A stretch of 20,465 bases of DNA from Chlamydiota bacterium (GCA_011065225.1 JAAKFC010000007.1:1-20465), one strand, 5' to 3'. Shown: positions 1 through 7,722, numbered from the stretch's first letter. Numbers and translations: made by a program. Notes: generated by a model from the sequence alone, not told the origin.

Positions 1-219
1 ACAAACCCTAATAACAATAAACAACCTCAAAAAGAGGAAACTTTTTTTGAACAAATTGCAGAAGGCATGTGGATGACCTATTGTGATTGTAATGAACATT
101 GCACAAAAAAACTTGTTACAAAAGGAATCCCACCAGGAAAAGAATTTGAAAAAGAAAAAGAAGCCTGCTATAAAGCTTGCAGAAGTTTTCAACTTCGATG
201 TCCACTGAATTGGGAGTAA
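1..219 (+). CDS. 3' end of a cysteine-rich hypothetical protein (partial)
   Basis: An open frame runs from the first base to a TAA at 217-219 and encodes at least 72 residues; the start lies outside the window. The visible part opens with an Asn/Gln/Lys-rich linker. A compact cysteine-rich tail follows, with six cysteines arranged C-x-C-x3-C, then C-x3-C, then C five residues before the stop. This spacing suggests disulphide bonding or metal binding, but I do not recognise the family. The next small gene starts 18 bp later on the same strand with its own Shine-Dalgarno sequence, so the two are probably co-transcribed. No function is assigned. That it is coding is likely because of the biased composition and clean tandem spacing, but homology was not tested. 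Confidence 0.55.
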   Translation, partial: TNPNNNKQPQKEETFFEQIAEGMWMTYCDCNEHCTKKLVTKGIPPGKEFEKEKEACYKACRSFQLRCPLNWE

Positions 220-237
220 AAAACAAAGGAGAAACTC

Positions 238-330
238 ATGAAATGGATTCTTTTTGCAATGCTTGCAGTTTTTTCTGCAGCATCAATTGAAGCTTGCGAT
301 AGGCCTGGATGCCCTCACGTGCATCTCTAA
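238..330 (+). CDS. 30-residue secreted or lipoprotein-like small peptide
   Basis: This short frame has a strong Shine-Dalgarno sequence (AAAGGAG, 225-231), an ATG at 238 and a TAA at 328-330. The product starts MKWILFAMLAVFSAASIEAC, a typical signal peptide: a lysine at position 2, a hydrophobic core, then small residues before a cysteine. The end of the signal (I-E-A-C) is a weak match to a lipobox, so Cys20 may be lipidated, leaving a very short mature part with a second cysteine and a His-x-His near the end. Alternatively it is cleaved by signal peptidase I and released. It follows a cysteine-rich gene at 18 bp, suggesting an operon of small secreted cysteine-containing products. Function is unknown. 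Confidence 0.5.
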   Translation: MKWILFAMLAVFSAASIEACDRPGCPHVHL

Positions 331-347
331 GCTTGTTTTCATACAAA

Positions 348-436
348 GATTTGGCCGTTTATCAATATTATAAGTGGCCAAATCTCTTCTTTCAAGAACG
401 ATTTGGCCGTTTATCCAATCGATAAGTGGCCAAATC
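348..436 (+). repeat. Two tandem hairpin repeats (52-bp period)
   Basis: Two copies of one hairpin lie head to tail. Copy 1 has arms 348-361 and 371-384; copy 2 has arms 400-415 and 421-436. The outer stem is GATTTGGCC/GGCCAAATC in both. Inside it, both copies carry GT opposite GT, which mispairs in DNA but forms two G-U wobble pairs in RNA, followed by TTA/TAA. The loops differ in sequence. The same wobble arrangement in both copies points to an RNA structure on the + strand rather than a protein-binding site. No U-tract follows directly, so these are poor intrinsic terminators. They fill most of the 207-bp gap between the small peptide gene and the gene at 538. Confidence 0.7.
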
Positions 437-497
437 TCAGCATGAAAAAGTAAAGTATTTTTTTGAGTTTATTGTTCTGTATTTAAATTATTTTATT

Positions 498-506
498 TGC
501 TATAAT
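498..506 (+). promoter_or_regulatory. Extended -10 promoter element for the gene at 538
   Basis: TGCTATAAT is a perfect -10 hexamer (501-506) with the TGn extension. No good -35 is seen at the right distance, which fits an extended -10 promoter. Transcription would start about 25 nt upstream of the ATG at 538, leaving room for the AGGAT-type ribosome site at 525-529. Confidence 0.5.
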
Positions 507-537
507 CCTTTAAAACATGAACCTAGGATAGATTTTT

Positions 538-1164
538 ATGAGCATTTCTAGTTATCTAAATAAGAATTGGAAGAAGTTTGAAAATTTGTCTTTAATTGAA
601 TCGAATTTTTTGAAACTGGGAGATGAGGCCTTAAAGCAAAGATGCTCTAAGGTTTGGGATCAGGCTTCAAATAGTGTTTTCTCTTTTTTTCTCATTGGTC
701 CGGGAATGAGAAAAGATTCTGAAAAAGTCAGAAATTTTGGGCTCTTAGCTATAGGGGATGAGTATTACCCTGAATATAAAGGTGCACAGTTGCAGCGCGG
801 TGCCATTTTCGGCTCCAAACCTTGGTTTACTCTGTTAAATGATATTTTTATTTTCTCTGGGATCATGCAGGAAAAGCAATTTCATATTCCTTATGACAAT
901 TTAGAAAAAATTCCAGAAAAACGCCTTTGGGATGAAGAAAAAGATCAGCTTACTGCTTTTGGAAGGGAGATCATATTCTTAGCATTGGCAGAATATCAGT
1001 ATATTACTATAAAAGGCATGAATATTTGTTTCATACCAACAAAAAAGCCAGAAATATCTAATCTACTTCGAGTGCAGAAAAAAACAAAAGAAATTTCGTC
1101 TTATGAACAGTTAAAAAAACTCCTTCTTAATCTGCAGCCTTTTCAGGAAAAAATTTTAACATAG
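538..1164 (+). CDS. Hypothetical protein, paralogue of the convergent gene at 1127-1903
   Basis: This gene encodes a 208-residue soluble protein with no signal peptide or membrane segment; I do not recognise its family. It shares a clear series of blocks with the protein encoded on the opposite strand at 1127-1903: KVRNFGLL against ELKNFGVL, a block containing LLNDIFIFSGI against IKNDAYVLGSI, RLWDEE...FGRE against TLWDEA...AGRE, and a similar C-terminal helix (SSYEQLKKLLLNLQPF against HSLEQFSSMLKFFPEK). The pair therefore looks like a diverged duplication. The ATG at 538 has an extended -10 promoter upstream. Its last 38 bp overlap the 3' end of the convergent paralogue. No catalytic motif can be named. 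Confidence 0.75.
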   Translation: MSISSYLNKNWKKFENLSLIESNFLKLGDEALKQRCSKVWDQASNSVFSFFLIGPGMRKDSEKVRNFGLLAIGDEYYPEYKGAQLQRGAIFGSKPWFTLLNDIFIFSGIMQEKQFHIPYDNLEKIPEKRLWDEEKDQLTAFGREIIFLALAEYQYITIKGMNICFIPTKKPEISNLLRVQKKTKEISSYEQLKKLLLNLQPFQEKILT

Positions 1165-1903
1165 AAGAAAATTGCTCTAATGAGTGGATTTTTTTTGCCG
1201 CCGCGATTGCTCGTTCAAAAGTAAAATTTTCTGCTGTTTGAGGATCGAGGCAGACAAAAGTAGCGCCATATTTTTCTTTTTGCGCATCTGTTGCCACTTG
1301 TCGGTATCCTGCTTCATATAGCATAGCAAGCTCTCTGCCAGCTACGTGTGGGCGATTATTTGCCTCATCCCACAAAGTAGCATCAATGCTTCCGTTTTCA
1401 CCAAATAAGTAAAAAGTCTTTTTAGCATGTATGCTGCCAAGCACATAGGCATCATTTTTAATGATCGACCAATTGGTATCACAAAGGATGCTTCCTTTAT
1501 GTTTTTCTACGTTATTGTCTCTTTTTAACTTTTTAGAGCAGCCAGGAGTTTCTTCTGACAAAACTCCGAAATTTTTTAATTCACATTCACAGTCAGAAGA
1601 TCTCAATGCTTCACCTCCAACGACCATAAAAGGAAGTTCTCCTTCATTTGCATGTTTATAGAGGGTATAAGCACTTTTTGCGATGTCTGCTTTTTCCATT
1701 TCTTTCCTAAGATTTAATTGGCGAATTTTTCTTTCTATTTTATATTTTTCTACTGGATTTAAAGGATTTGCTTGGAAGTTGCTAATTTCTTTTTTTAGGT
1801 TATTGGAATAAGGAACAATTTGATCTTGCTCTGCTTCTTCCCAAATAGCATCCAATTGATTGGAAAAAGCATTTTGTTTTAAACAAAAACTAATATTAGG
1901 CAT
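1127..1903 (-). CDS. Hypothetical protein, longer paralogue of the gene at 538-1164
   Basis: This gene encodes a 258-residue soluble protein of unrecognised family. The first ~85 residues are charged and probably helical and are not matched in the paralogue. Residues from about 90 to the end follow the same order of blocks as the 538-1164 product (NFGVL, KGSILCDTNWSIIKNDAYVLGSI-type strand region cut into short pieces, LWDE, AGRE, and a C-terminal LEQF helix). The conserved W-D-E and G-R-E residues are the best candidates for functional positions. The ATG at 1901-1903 is preceded by an AAGGGGG ribosome site and a very good -35/-10 pair, so it is its own transcription unit. It ends inside the 3' end of its paralogue. 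Confidence 0.75.
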   Translation of the reverse strand: MPNISFCLKQNAFSNQLDAIWEEAEQDQIVPYSNNLKKEISNFQANPLNPVEKYKIERKIRQLNLRKEMEKADIAKSAYTLYKHANEGELPFMVVGGEALRSSDCECELKNFGVLSEETPGCSKKLKRDNNVEKHKGSILCDTNWSIIKNDAYVLGSIHAKKTFYLFGENGSIDATLWDEANNRPHVAGRELAMLYEAGYRQVATDAQKEKYGATFVCLDPQTAENFTFERAIAAAKKIHSLEQFSSMLKFFPEKAAD

Positions 1904-1926
1904 ATTATAACCCCCTTTTTATTAAC

Positions 1927-1955
1927 ATTATAATAAAATATTAATTATTTGTAAA
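1927..1955 (-). promoter_or_regulatory. Sigma-70-type promoter for the 1127-1903 gene
   Basis: On the minus strand the -35 TTTACA (1950-1955) and the -10 TATAAT (1927-1932) are separated by 17 bp. This is an almost ideal housekeeping promoter. Transcription would begin near 1920, just upstream of the GGGGG ribosome site and the ATG at 1903. Confidence 0.65.
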
Positions 1956-1995
1956 GGATATTATTTAAAAATATAACCTATTCTATATTAGGAAC

Positions 1996-2502
1996 TTACC
2001 AAATAGCGATGCTATAGAAGATAACGAGGGATTCCTCGCCTGGATTTTTGAAGCCCAGACTGGCATTGGAGATGTGGTAAAATTGGAGACCCAGGCGGTG
2101 GCAATTGCGGAATTCACCAGCCAGGGCAATTGATGAGCGGAATTCGAGCGGATAGCCGAGTTCTTTTCCACCCCCCTTGATGTAGATACCAGGGGCAAAA
2201 CTTGGAGTAAGGACAAGATAGCGACCCATGTAGATGTCATAGCAGGCCCCAAAACAAAAATAAGTGGAACCTTTTTCTGTAAACATCAGACAGGCAAGGG
2301 GTTGTACTCCATGCCAAGAAGCACTCCATTTGTATTCTGCTTGGAATTGGAGCATCCGCTCTTTGGGCCGCAAAGTATCAAAAGTTCCTACTCCGAGAGA
2401 GAGGAGACCTGGGCGCTCACAGCAATCTGCACATAAGATGCTGGACGTAAAAAGCTTAGTGATCAGCCAGCTGCCAATAAGGATGCGTGAGGTCTTTTTC
2501 AT
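1996..2502 (-). CDS. PagL-like lipid A 3-O-deacylase (outer-membrane barrel)
   Basis: This is a probable outer-membrane lipid A deacylase of the PagL family, which removes the 3-linked acyl chain of lipid A. The C-terminal region has the family signature H-x-S-N-A ... N-P-G-x-E. His143, Ser145 and Glu157 have the spacing of the known PagL triad (His, Ser two residues on, Glu fourteen on). The protein ends in ...IAIW, an aromatic C-terminus typical of BAM-inserted barrels. I chose the ATG at 2502 because it has GGAA upstream and gives a normal signal peptide (MKKTSRILIGSWLITKLF...). An upstream in-frame ATG at 2520 would spoil the signal sequence. The gene starts inside the end of the LicD gene, so the two are translationally coupled. 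It is the last gene of the leftward glycan set. Confidence 0.75.
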   Translation of the reverse strand: MKKTSRILIGSWLITKLFTSSILCADCCERPGLLSLGVGTFDTLRPKERMLQFQAEYKWSASWHGVQPLACLMFTEKGSTYFCFGACYDIYMGRYLVLTPSFAPGIYIKGGGKELGYPLEFRSSIALAGEFRNCHRLGLQFYHISNASLGFKNPGEESLVIFYSIAIW

Positions 2503-3568
2503 ATTTTCCAGTACTTTCATTGTAGACTTTGGCGGGGGCTAAATTTTCGCCATAAAAAACGGAGAGGTATTCTTCTACATGCCCGGGAACGGGAACTTCG
2601 ATGCCTTCATAGAGGGCTTTTTTTAAGGGAAACACGTAGGAGAAAGGCATGGGGTGAGTATAACGCAATTCACGCGATGTCCAGTCTTTGGGAATAAAGA
2701 TGTTGAATTCGTTGGAAAGAAGAGTATGGACCTGTTTTTTCTTTTCATCGATTGCAAAATTATAGAGATCAATCATCCCACCTGATTCATGGACGTATAC
2801 TTTGAGGTAGGATTTGGGCCTAGCTCTTCCTGACCAATCTTGCACAACAAACTTTTTGGGATCGAGCTCTTGCAAAGCATTTTTGACATTTTCAAAATCG
2901 ACCATAAACATAGCAATATCGATATCCCAATCATTGGGAATCGCACCACCATATTGATAGGCGCCGAGAAGGGAGCCACAGTCGAGCCAAAAAGGAATCT
3001 CATGTTTTGAGAGGATGCGGACAATTTCTTTGAGAGCTTTTGCATCTATTTCAAGGCGATTTTTCGCATTGGGATGGCGTTTCCATTTAGGCGCGGCGAT
3101 CATTTCCGCTTCTCGATAATTTTCAACTTGCATCCCAATAGACTTGTAAAATTCGAGATTAGAAAGGACTTTTGTTGAGTGCATGGCAGAATAAATTCGA
3201 GAAGCCCGTTCTTTTGTTTCGTCTGAGAGGTAAGCTAGAGATTTGAGAGTGGTGCCAATGGGAATGCTAAGAGGAAGTGCAGCGCAGGAAGCTGCCATTT
3301 TGGCGAAAAAGTGCTTATCGTAGTCAAAGCGGCGAATGAGTTGGTAAGTCGTTTCTCCATTTTCATTTTTGATAGAAATAGCTTTTTTCCCTTCAAAGAA
3401 ATACTGCATAGGTGCAAGGGCAACATTGCCCCATTTTTCTAGGCCATGAGCATCTTCGGCGGCAGTGTTGAAGAAAATACTAGTGAGAATGAGATGATAG
3501 AAATAGACAAGTGGCATCCCTACTTTAAAGATGAACCAGGAGCCGCGTTCTAAAATTGCTGTAAGCAT
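2456..3568 (-). CDS. LicD-family phosphotransferase/nucleotidyltransferase-like protein
   Basis: This gene encodes a 370-residue protein with the LicD core. LDCGSLLGAYQYGG followed by AIPNDWDIDIAMF (about residues 195-222) corresponds to the family's G-(S/T)-L-L-G ... P-x-D-x-D-I-D-I motif, in which the aspartates bind metal. LicD proteins transfer phosphocholine or similar phospho-substituents onto surface glycans and belong to the nucleotidyltransferase fold. The N-terminal ~35 residues are hydrophobic (WFIFKVGMPLVYFYHLIL) and probably anchor it in the membrane; a second hydrophobic patch lies near residues 88-115. Its ATG is 3 nt after the epimerase stop with no visible ribosome site, so it is probably read by translational coupling. 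The substrate is unknown. Context suggests decoration of LPS or an exported polysaccharide. Confidence 0.75.
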   Translation of the reverse strand: MLTAILERGSWFIFKVGMPLVYFYHLILTSIFFNTAAEDAHGLEKWGNVALAPMQYFFEGKKAISIKNENGETTYQLIRRFDYDKHFFAKMAASCAALPLSIPIGTTLKSLAYLSDETKERASRIYSAMHSTKVLSNLEFYKSIGMQVENYREAEMIAAPKWKRHPNAKNRLEIDAKALKEIVRILSKHEIPFWLDCGSLLGAYQYGGAIPNDWDIDIAMFMVDFENVKNALQELDPKKFVVQDWSGRARPKSYLKVYVHESGGMIDLYNFAIDEKKKQVHTLLSNEFNIFIPKDWTSRELRYTHPMPFSYVFPLKKALYEGIEVPVPGHVEEYLSVFYGENLAPAKVYNESTGKYEKDLTHPYWQLADH

Positions 3569-3571
3569 AGA

Positions 3572-4546
3572 TCAGATCTTAGCAGAGGGAGCAAATTTGT
3601 AAACACCTTCTGAATGCCACTCAACAAATTTCTTGAGCCCTTCTTCTAAGGAAGTTTTAGGTGAAAAGCTCAGAAGTTTTTGTGCTTTCGAAATATCGGC
3701 AAAAGTGGTCTGGATCTCGCCGGGTTGCATGGGAAGCATTTCAAGAATGGCTTTTTTGCCGAGATAGGTCTCAAGAAGGCGGATCATTTTTAAAAGCTCT
3801 TCTGGTTGGTTATTTCCCAAATTGAAAATTTCAAATTTTGCATTGTAGTGGATTGCAGAAATGATACCTTGGACAATATCATCGATGTAAGTGAAATCCC
3901 GCTGCATATTCCCATTATTGAAGACCCGAATGGGTTTGTCTTCGAGGATGGCTTTCGTGAAAGAAAAATAGGCCATGTCAGGACGACCCCAAGGACCATA
4001 AACAGTGAAGAAGCGAAGGCCGATCATGGGGATGCCGTAGAGGTGATGGTAGGAATGGGCCATCAGCTCGTTGCTTTTTTTGGTGGCTCCGTAAAAGTTC
4101 GCAGGCTGGTCCGTGGGATCGGATTCAGAAAAAGGAATTTTTTTGTTGAGACCATAAACAGACGAAGAAGAGGCAAAAGTGAGCTGGATATGTGGGGATT
4201 TGCGCAAAATTTCCAGGAGATGAAAAAAGCCAGTGAGATTGGTATCGTGGTACTCTTGGGGATGGGTGATGCTGTAGCGTATTCCGGCTTGTGCGGCGAG
4301 ATGGACGATATGAGTAATCTCGTTTTCCAGGATGAGTGCTTCAAATTTTTCACGCTCGCAAATATCAAGAACATGGACATTTGGAAGTTGCGTGGCGCGC
4401 TGTTTTTTGAGCTTAGGATCATAGTAAGAATTAAAATTGTCACATCCCATGACAAAATGCCCCTCTTTTTCGAGGGCTTTTGCCAAGTGATAGCCAATAA
4501 AGCCGGCAATTCCGGTGATAAAGATCCGTTTGCGTGAATTACTCAT
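3572..4546 (-). CDS. UDP-glucuronate 4-epimerase (SDR family)
   Basis: This enzyme interconverts UDP-glucuronate and UDP-galacturonate in the cytoplasm, supplying galacturonic acid for surface glycans. It is 324 residues long, close to the family length. The N-terminal NAD-binding motif is G-x-x-G-F-I-G (ITGIAGFIGYHLAKAL). The catalytic Y-x-x-x-K is Tyr152-Lys156 (FYGATKKSNE), preceded by a serine-rich ASSSSVYG block. The segment RFFTVYGPWGRPDMAYF is characteristic of the CapI/LspL type of UDP-glucuronate epimerase. The gene is the first of the leftward set (epimerase, LicD, PagL) and starts only 18 bp from the divergent export lipoprotein gene. It shares its substrate with the UDP-xylose synthase at 7704-8651, so the two compete for UDP-glucuronate. 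Confidence 0.9.
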   Translation of the reverse strand: MSNSRKRIFITGIAGFIGYHLAKALEKEGHFVMGCDNFNSYYDPKLKKQRATQLPNVHVLDICEREKFEALILENEITHIVHLAAQAGIRYSITHPQEYHDTNLTGFFHLLEILRKSPHIQLTFASSSSVYGLNKKIPFSESDPTDQPANFYGATKKSNELMAHSYHHLYGIPMIGLRFFTVYGPWGRPDMAYFSFTKAILEDKPIRVFNNGNMQRDFTYIDDIVQGIISAIHYNAKFEIFNLGNNQPEELLKMIRLLETYLGKKAILEMLPMQPGEIQTTFADISKAQKLLSFSPKTSLEEGLKKFVEWHSEGVYKFAPSAKI

Positions 4547-4548
4547 GG

Positions 4549-4561
4549 CCTATACTATAGG
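4549..4561. promoter_or_regulatory. 13-bp palindrome in the divergent glycan-locus promoter gap
   Basis: CCTATACTATAGG is a perfect palindrome around one central base and fills most of the 18 bp between the divergent start codons. Each strand also reads a possible -10 (TATACT on +, TATAGT on -). Promoters here would give nearly leaderless mRNAs in both directions. It may be an operator shared by both operons or overlapping divergent -10 boxes. Confidence 0.4.
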
Positions 4562-4564
4562 ACT

Positions 4565-5611
4565 ATGCGTTTTTTGGTTCTTCTTCTTTTTTTCGCTGCG
4601 AGCTGCACCAATCCTCCCTATAGGGGAGGAGATGTATGCGGTGCTGAAGATTTCGTGATTGATTCATATCAAATTCAAGAAGGGAAATTTGCAATTCTTG
4701 AAATGGAAGGACAATGTATTGGGTGTTTTGATGAAGAAATGCTCGATGAGTATGAAGATCGGATTTGTGAAGACGATTTGCTTACAGTTGTCCTTCATCA
4801 TCCGACGCGCAGTGATCTTGCCTCTGCTGTTGCCTCTATTGGACAAAATGTAGGTTTTCGCGTCAAAGACAGAAAAATCCAATTGCCCGATCTCGGCGGT
4901 ATTGAAATAGGAGGACTTTCTCTTTTCGATGCGAAAGAAAAAATAGAGGGTATTTATCGCAAAGAGATCAGTGATGTCGAAATTTTTTTGTCTTATCGCG
5001 AAAGGCCGATGCAAAAAGTGGATCTGATGGGCCTTGTAGAACGCTCGACCATTCCGATTGATGGAAAAATTCGTCTATTTGAGGTGCTTTCTCTTGCTAA
5101 AATGCCCGCAAATGCCAATCTCTTTAAGAGTTATGTGGTGCGAGAGGGCTGTATGCTTCCCGTTGATCTTTATAAGCTCGTCAAAGAGGGAGACATGTGC
5201 CAAAACATTGTGATGCACGGAGGCGACAAGATCTATATTGCCGATCCAGCAGCTTCGCCGCTCATGGTTCTCGGGGAAGTGAACAAACAGCGTGTGATCG
5301 ATCTTCCCAACGGCTTTATGAGTTTGCGTCAGGCTCTAGCAGAAGCGGGAGGTATTCCCATCACTGGGGACAAGCGCTATATTCAAATCATTCGAGGCAA
5401 TATTGTCCACCCGAGAATTTATACTCTCAATTGGCAGCATGTAATTCGTCTTCCCACCGAATCACTCCTTCTCATTCCAGGAGATATCGTCTATGTGGCT
5501 GCTACTCCCATTGCTGAATGGGATCGCTTCGTCAATCAAATTCTCCCCACCCTGGTTGGCATAGATTTGATTACACGCGGTTCGAAAAATATTGGAATTA
5601 CACTTCCATGA
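4565..5611 (+). CDS. Wza-like polysaccharide export lipoprotein
   Basis: This is a likely outer-membrane polysaccharide export protein. It starts with a lipoprotein signal peptide (MRFLVLLLFFAASC; Cys14 is the lipidation site). A short acidic N-terminal part specific to this protein follows. Next comes a polysaccharide-export domain from about residue 62 (DEYEDRICEDDLLTVVL...). An SLBB-type domain lies at about residues 230-330 (VLGEVNKQRVIDLPNG, LRQALAEAGGI, and PGDIVYVA near the end). It has 348 residues, close to Wza. The stop codon overlaps the ATG of the next gene (ATGA), the usual outer/inner membrane pair of capsule exporters. No dedicated polymerase or flippase lies in the window. Confidence 0.8.
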   Translation: MRFLVLLLFFAASCTNPPYRGGDVCGAEDFVIDSYQIQEGKFAILEMEGQCIGCFDEEMLDEYEDRICEDDLLTVVLHHPTRSDLASAVASIGQNVGFRVKDRKIQLPDLGGIEIGGLSLFDAKEKIEGIYRKEISDVEIFLSYRERPMQKVDLMGLVERSTIPIDGKIRLFEVLSLAKMPANANLFKSYVVREGCMLPVDLYKLVKEGDMCQNIVMHGGDKIYIADPAASPLMVLGEVNKQRVIDLPNGFMSLRQALAEAGGIPITGDKRYIQIIRGNIVHPRIYTLNWQHVIRLPTESLLLIPGDIVYVAATPIAEWDRFVNQILPTLVGIDLITRGSKNIGITLP

Positions 5612-7722
5612 GTGAAAGAACTTTTTATCTCTCAGAGTTTGTCCGATTTTTCCTTAAGAGAAAAAAAAAGATCTTTTTCGCAAGTGGAATTAGTTTTGCG
5701 CTTGTCTTTTTATTGACTTTGATTTTTTCCAAACCCCATTTCCTTGCAGAAGCCACATTTAAGCAAGTGAAGAGCCAAATGACAGATACGAATTCTGTGG
5801 AATCTCTTCTCAAATCAATGTGGAATACGCATGAGGATGCCTCTGCTATTTCTGTGATGCAATCCAAAACTTTGCTTGGAAAAGTAGTCGAAGAAATGGG
5901 ATTGCAAATAGAAGAAATCGTGAGAGGACATAGTATTTCACTCACATCTCGGGAGTTTGGAATTTCTCGCAAAAAAACTCCTTTTCTCTTTCGCAATGTT
6001 TCCTATAGCGACGAGGCAACCCAGTCTTTTTTTGTTCGTCCTCTTTCTGCTGAAACATTTGAAGTTCTGGACCAGAAGAAAAAAACAATCGTAGAGGGAA
6101 AACTTCATGAGCCAGTGACTTTGGAATATGGTTCTTGGACATTAGAGCAAATGCCACTGAGAAAAAAATGCTCTGCATTTCGCCTTCTTCCCAAAAGGGC
6201 TGTTTTACCAAAAGTGCAAAAAGGGCTCAAAATCAAGACAAGTCGCCTGGATGGGAATCTCTTATTGCTTCGAGCAAAGGCAACTGAGCGAGAAACAGCA
6301 ATGGGAATTCTCGATGCAGTCATGCAAAAGTACCAAGAACATTTACATATAGCCCATGAAGAATTAGCCATTGAACAGATCCGCTATCTCGGGCAGCGGC
6401 GAGACCAGTTGGGCCTTGATTTTGAAGAGACACTGAGCCAGCATGTGGCATATTTACAAAATGCTCTTGGTGCTGAGGGCTTTTTAGGCCTGACCCAGGA
6501 AATTGAAATGCTCAGTGAGCCAAAGGAAAAGTACACAGCGCAAAGACACCAAGTTGATCTCGAGATCAAAAAATGGAATCAACCAGCTCTATTAGAAGTA
6601 GCAGCCGATCATCCCTGGAAAGAGGGGTTGGAAAAGCGGGATCTACTTGATTGGCAAGCGATCCAAATCACACCAAGCAACATTTCGACAGAAGAATTTG
6701 CGGGGATTGATCTGGAAACAACACAAAAACTGCATGCAGGATATAGTGAAGAATTCGATCGTTTAAATTTTCAGATTGGTCAACTGCAGGATTATCAGGA
6801 GCGAATTGTGCAATCTGAATTTGAATTGAGCGCTCTTTCTCAAATTCTTAACGATTCGGTAAGCCAAACGATCATTCAAAAGGGGGCAGAAGTTTCCTTG
6901 CAGCTTGCTGATCGAGATAATCGGAGCGAAAAAGAACGCCAGAGACTTTTTTCAACACTTTCAATACAAAAAACCTTTTTGCAAGAGCACATGAATAAAA
7001 AAGCGGAGCTTCTGGAAGCACAGTCTGTCCAGGTAGAGAGAAAGATGACCTGTTTAAAACAAAGGGCACTCGAACTTTTGCAAAAGGAAAGAGCCAATGT
7101 GGAGCAAAAACTAGCAGAGATTGGAGCAAAAATGGCTGAGCTTCCCGAAAAGTGGCGCCTTGAGAGTCAACTCAAGCTCAAAAAAGAACTCACCATGCAA
7201 ATCCTCGAAGGACTCACGCAGCTATCTGAGTCAAAAGTGCTCAATCGCCATCTCTTTCATATCGAATCCAAACCCCTCGATGCAGCAGATGCCCCTCTCG
7301 ATGTCCAATCGCCACATCTTTTTCTATATGCATCCATGGGAGGACTTTTAGGTGCATTTTTCTTTGCAATCGGGTCACTTGCTCAGGCATTTACCAGAGG
7401 ATTCCCCCTCTCCGTGGAGTATTTACGCGATCGGAAATTTCAAGTTGCGAGTAGTAAGGCAGAAATTTTCCAAAGGATCGCGCTTGATTTGGAGCCTGGA
7501 GAGATTCTCGCGCTCATTGGCAATGAGTGGGCTAAAGAAATAAAAGAATATCTCCAAAACAAAGATTTTACAACCCTCAGCTGCCCAAAACCGGCAAATT
7601 CTCCAGAAGCCCTGCAGGCCCTTGCTTCGAGCGATCGATTTATTTTGCAGCTCAAAGATGAAAAAGCCGAAGATCTGGTACCATATGAGGGAAAAAAGGG
7701 CTTATGTGTGCTGATAGAGTAA
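5608..7722 (+). CDS. Wzc/Wzz-like inner-membrane polysaccharide co-polymerase with degenerate C-terminal domain
   Basis: This gene encodes a 704-residue inner-membrane protein built like a Wzc/BexC-type co-polymerase. It has an N-terminal membrane segment at about residues 20-40, a long periplasmic part rich in coiled coil (about 230-560), and a second membrane segment at about 571-595 (LYASMGGLLGAFFFAIG). A cytoplasmic domain of about 110 residues follows. That domain has a strand-turn pattern like a BY-kinase P-loop domain (EILALIGNEWAKEIKEYL), but the Walker A lysine motif and a tyrosine-rich tail are missing, so it is unlikely to be an active kinase. The start is the ATG at 5608, overlapping the Wza-like stop by 4 bp. 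The end overlaps the next gene by 19 bp, indicating one tight operon. Confidence 0.75.
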   Translation: MSERTFYLSEFVRFFLKRKKKIFFASGISFALVFLLTLIFSKPHFLAEATFKQVKSQMTDTNSVESLLKSMWNTHEDASAISVMQSKTLLGKVVEEMGLQIEEIVRGHSISLTSREFGISRKKTPFLFRNVSYSDEATQSFFVRPLSAETFEVLDQKKKTIVEGKLHEPVTLEYGSWTLEQMPLRKKCSAFRLLPKRAVLPKVQKGLKIKTSRLDGNLLLLRAKATERETAMGILDAVMQKYQEHLHIAHEELAIEQIRYLGQRRDQLGLDFEETLSQHVAYLQNALGAEGFLGLTQEIEMLSEPKEKYTAQRHQVDLEIKKWNQPALLEVAADHPWKEGLEKRDLLDWQAIQITPSNISTEEFAGIDLETTQKLHAGYSEEFDRLNFQIGQLQDYQERIVQSEFELSALSQILNDSVSQTIIQKGAEVSLQLADRDNRSEKERQRLFSTLSIQKTFLQEHMNKKAELLEAQSVQVERKMTCLKQRALELLQKERANVEQKLAEIGAKMAELPEKWRLESQLKLKKELTMQILEGLTQLSESKVLNRHLFHIESKPLDAADAPLDVQSPHLFLYASMGGLLGAFFFAIGSLAQAFTRGFPLSVEYLRDRKFQVASSKAEIFQRIALDLEPGEILALIGNEWAKEIKEYLQNKDFTTLSCPKPANSPEALQALASSDRFILQLKDEKAEDLVPYEGKKGLCVLIE

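Noticed and set aside
348..436. CRISPR array
   Set aside because: There are only two units, each a palindrome with a 13-16-nt gap; there is no spacer pattern and no cas gene nearby.
3806..4537. 243-residue open frame on the plus strand opposite the epimerase gene
   Set aside because: It is antisense to an unmistakable UDP-glucuronate epimerase; its composition has no domain-like pattern and it has no ribosome site.
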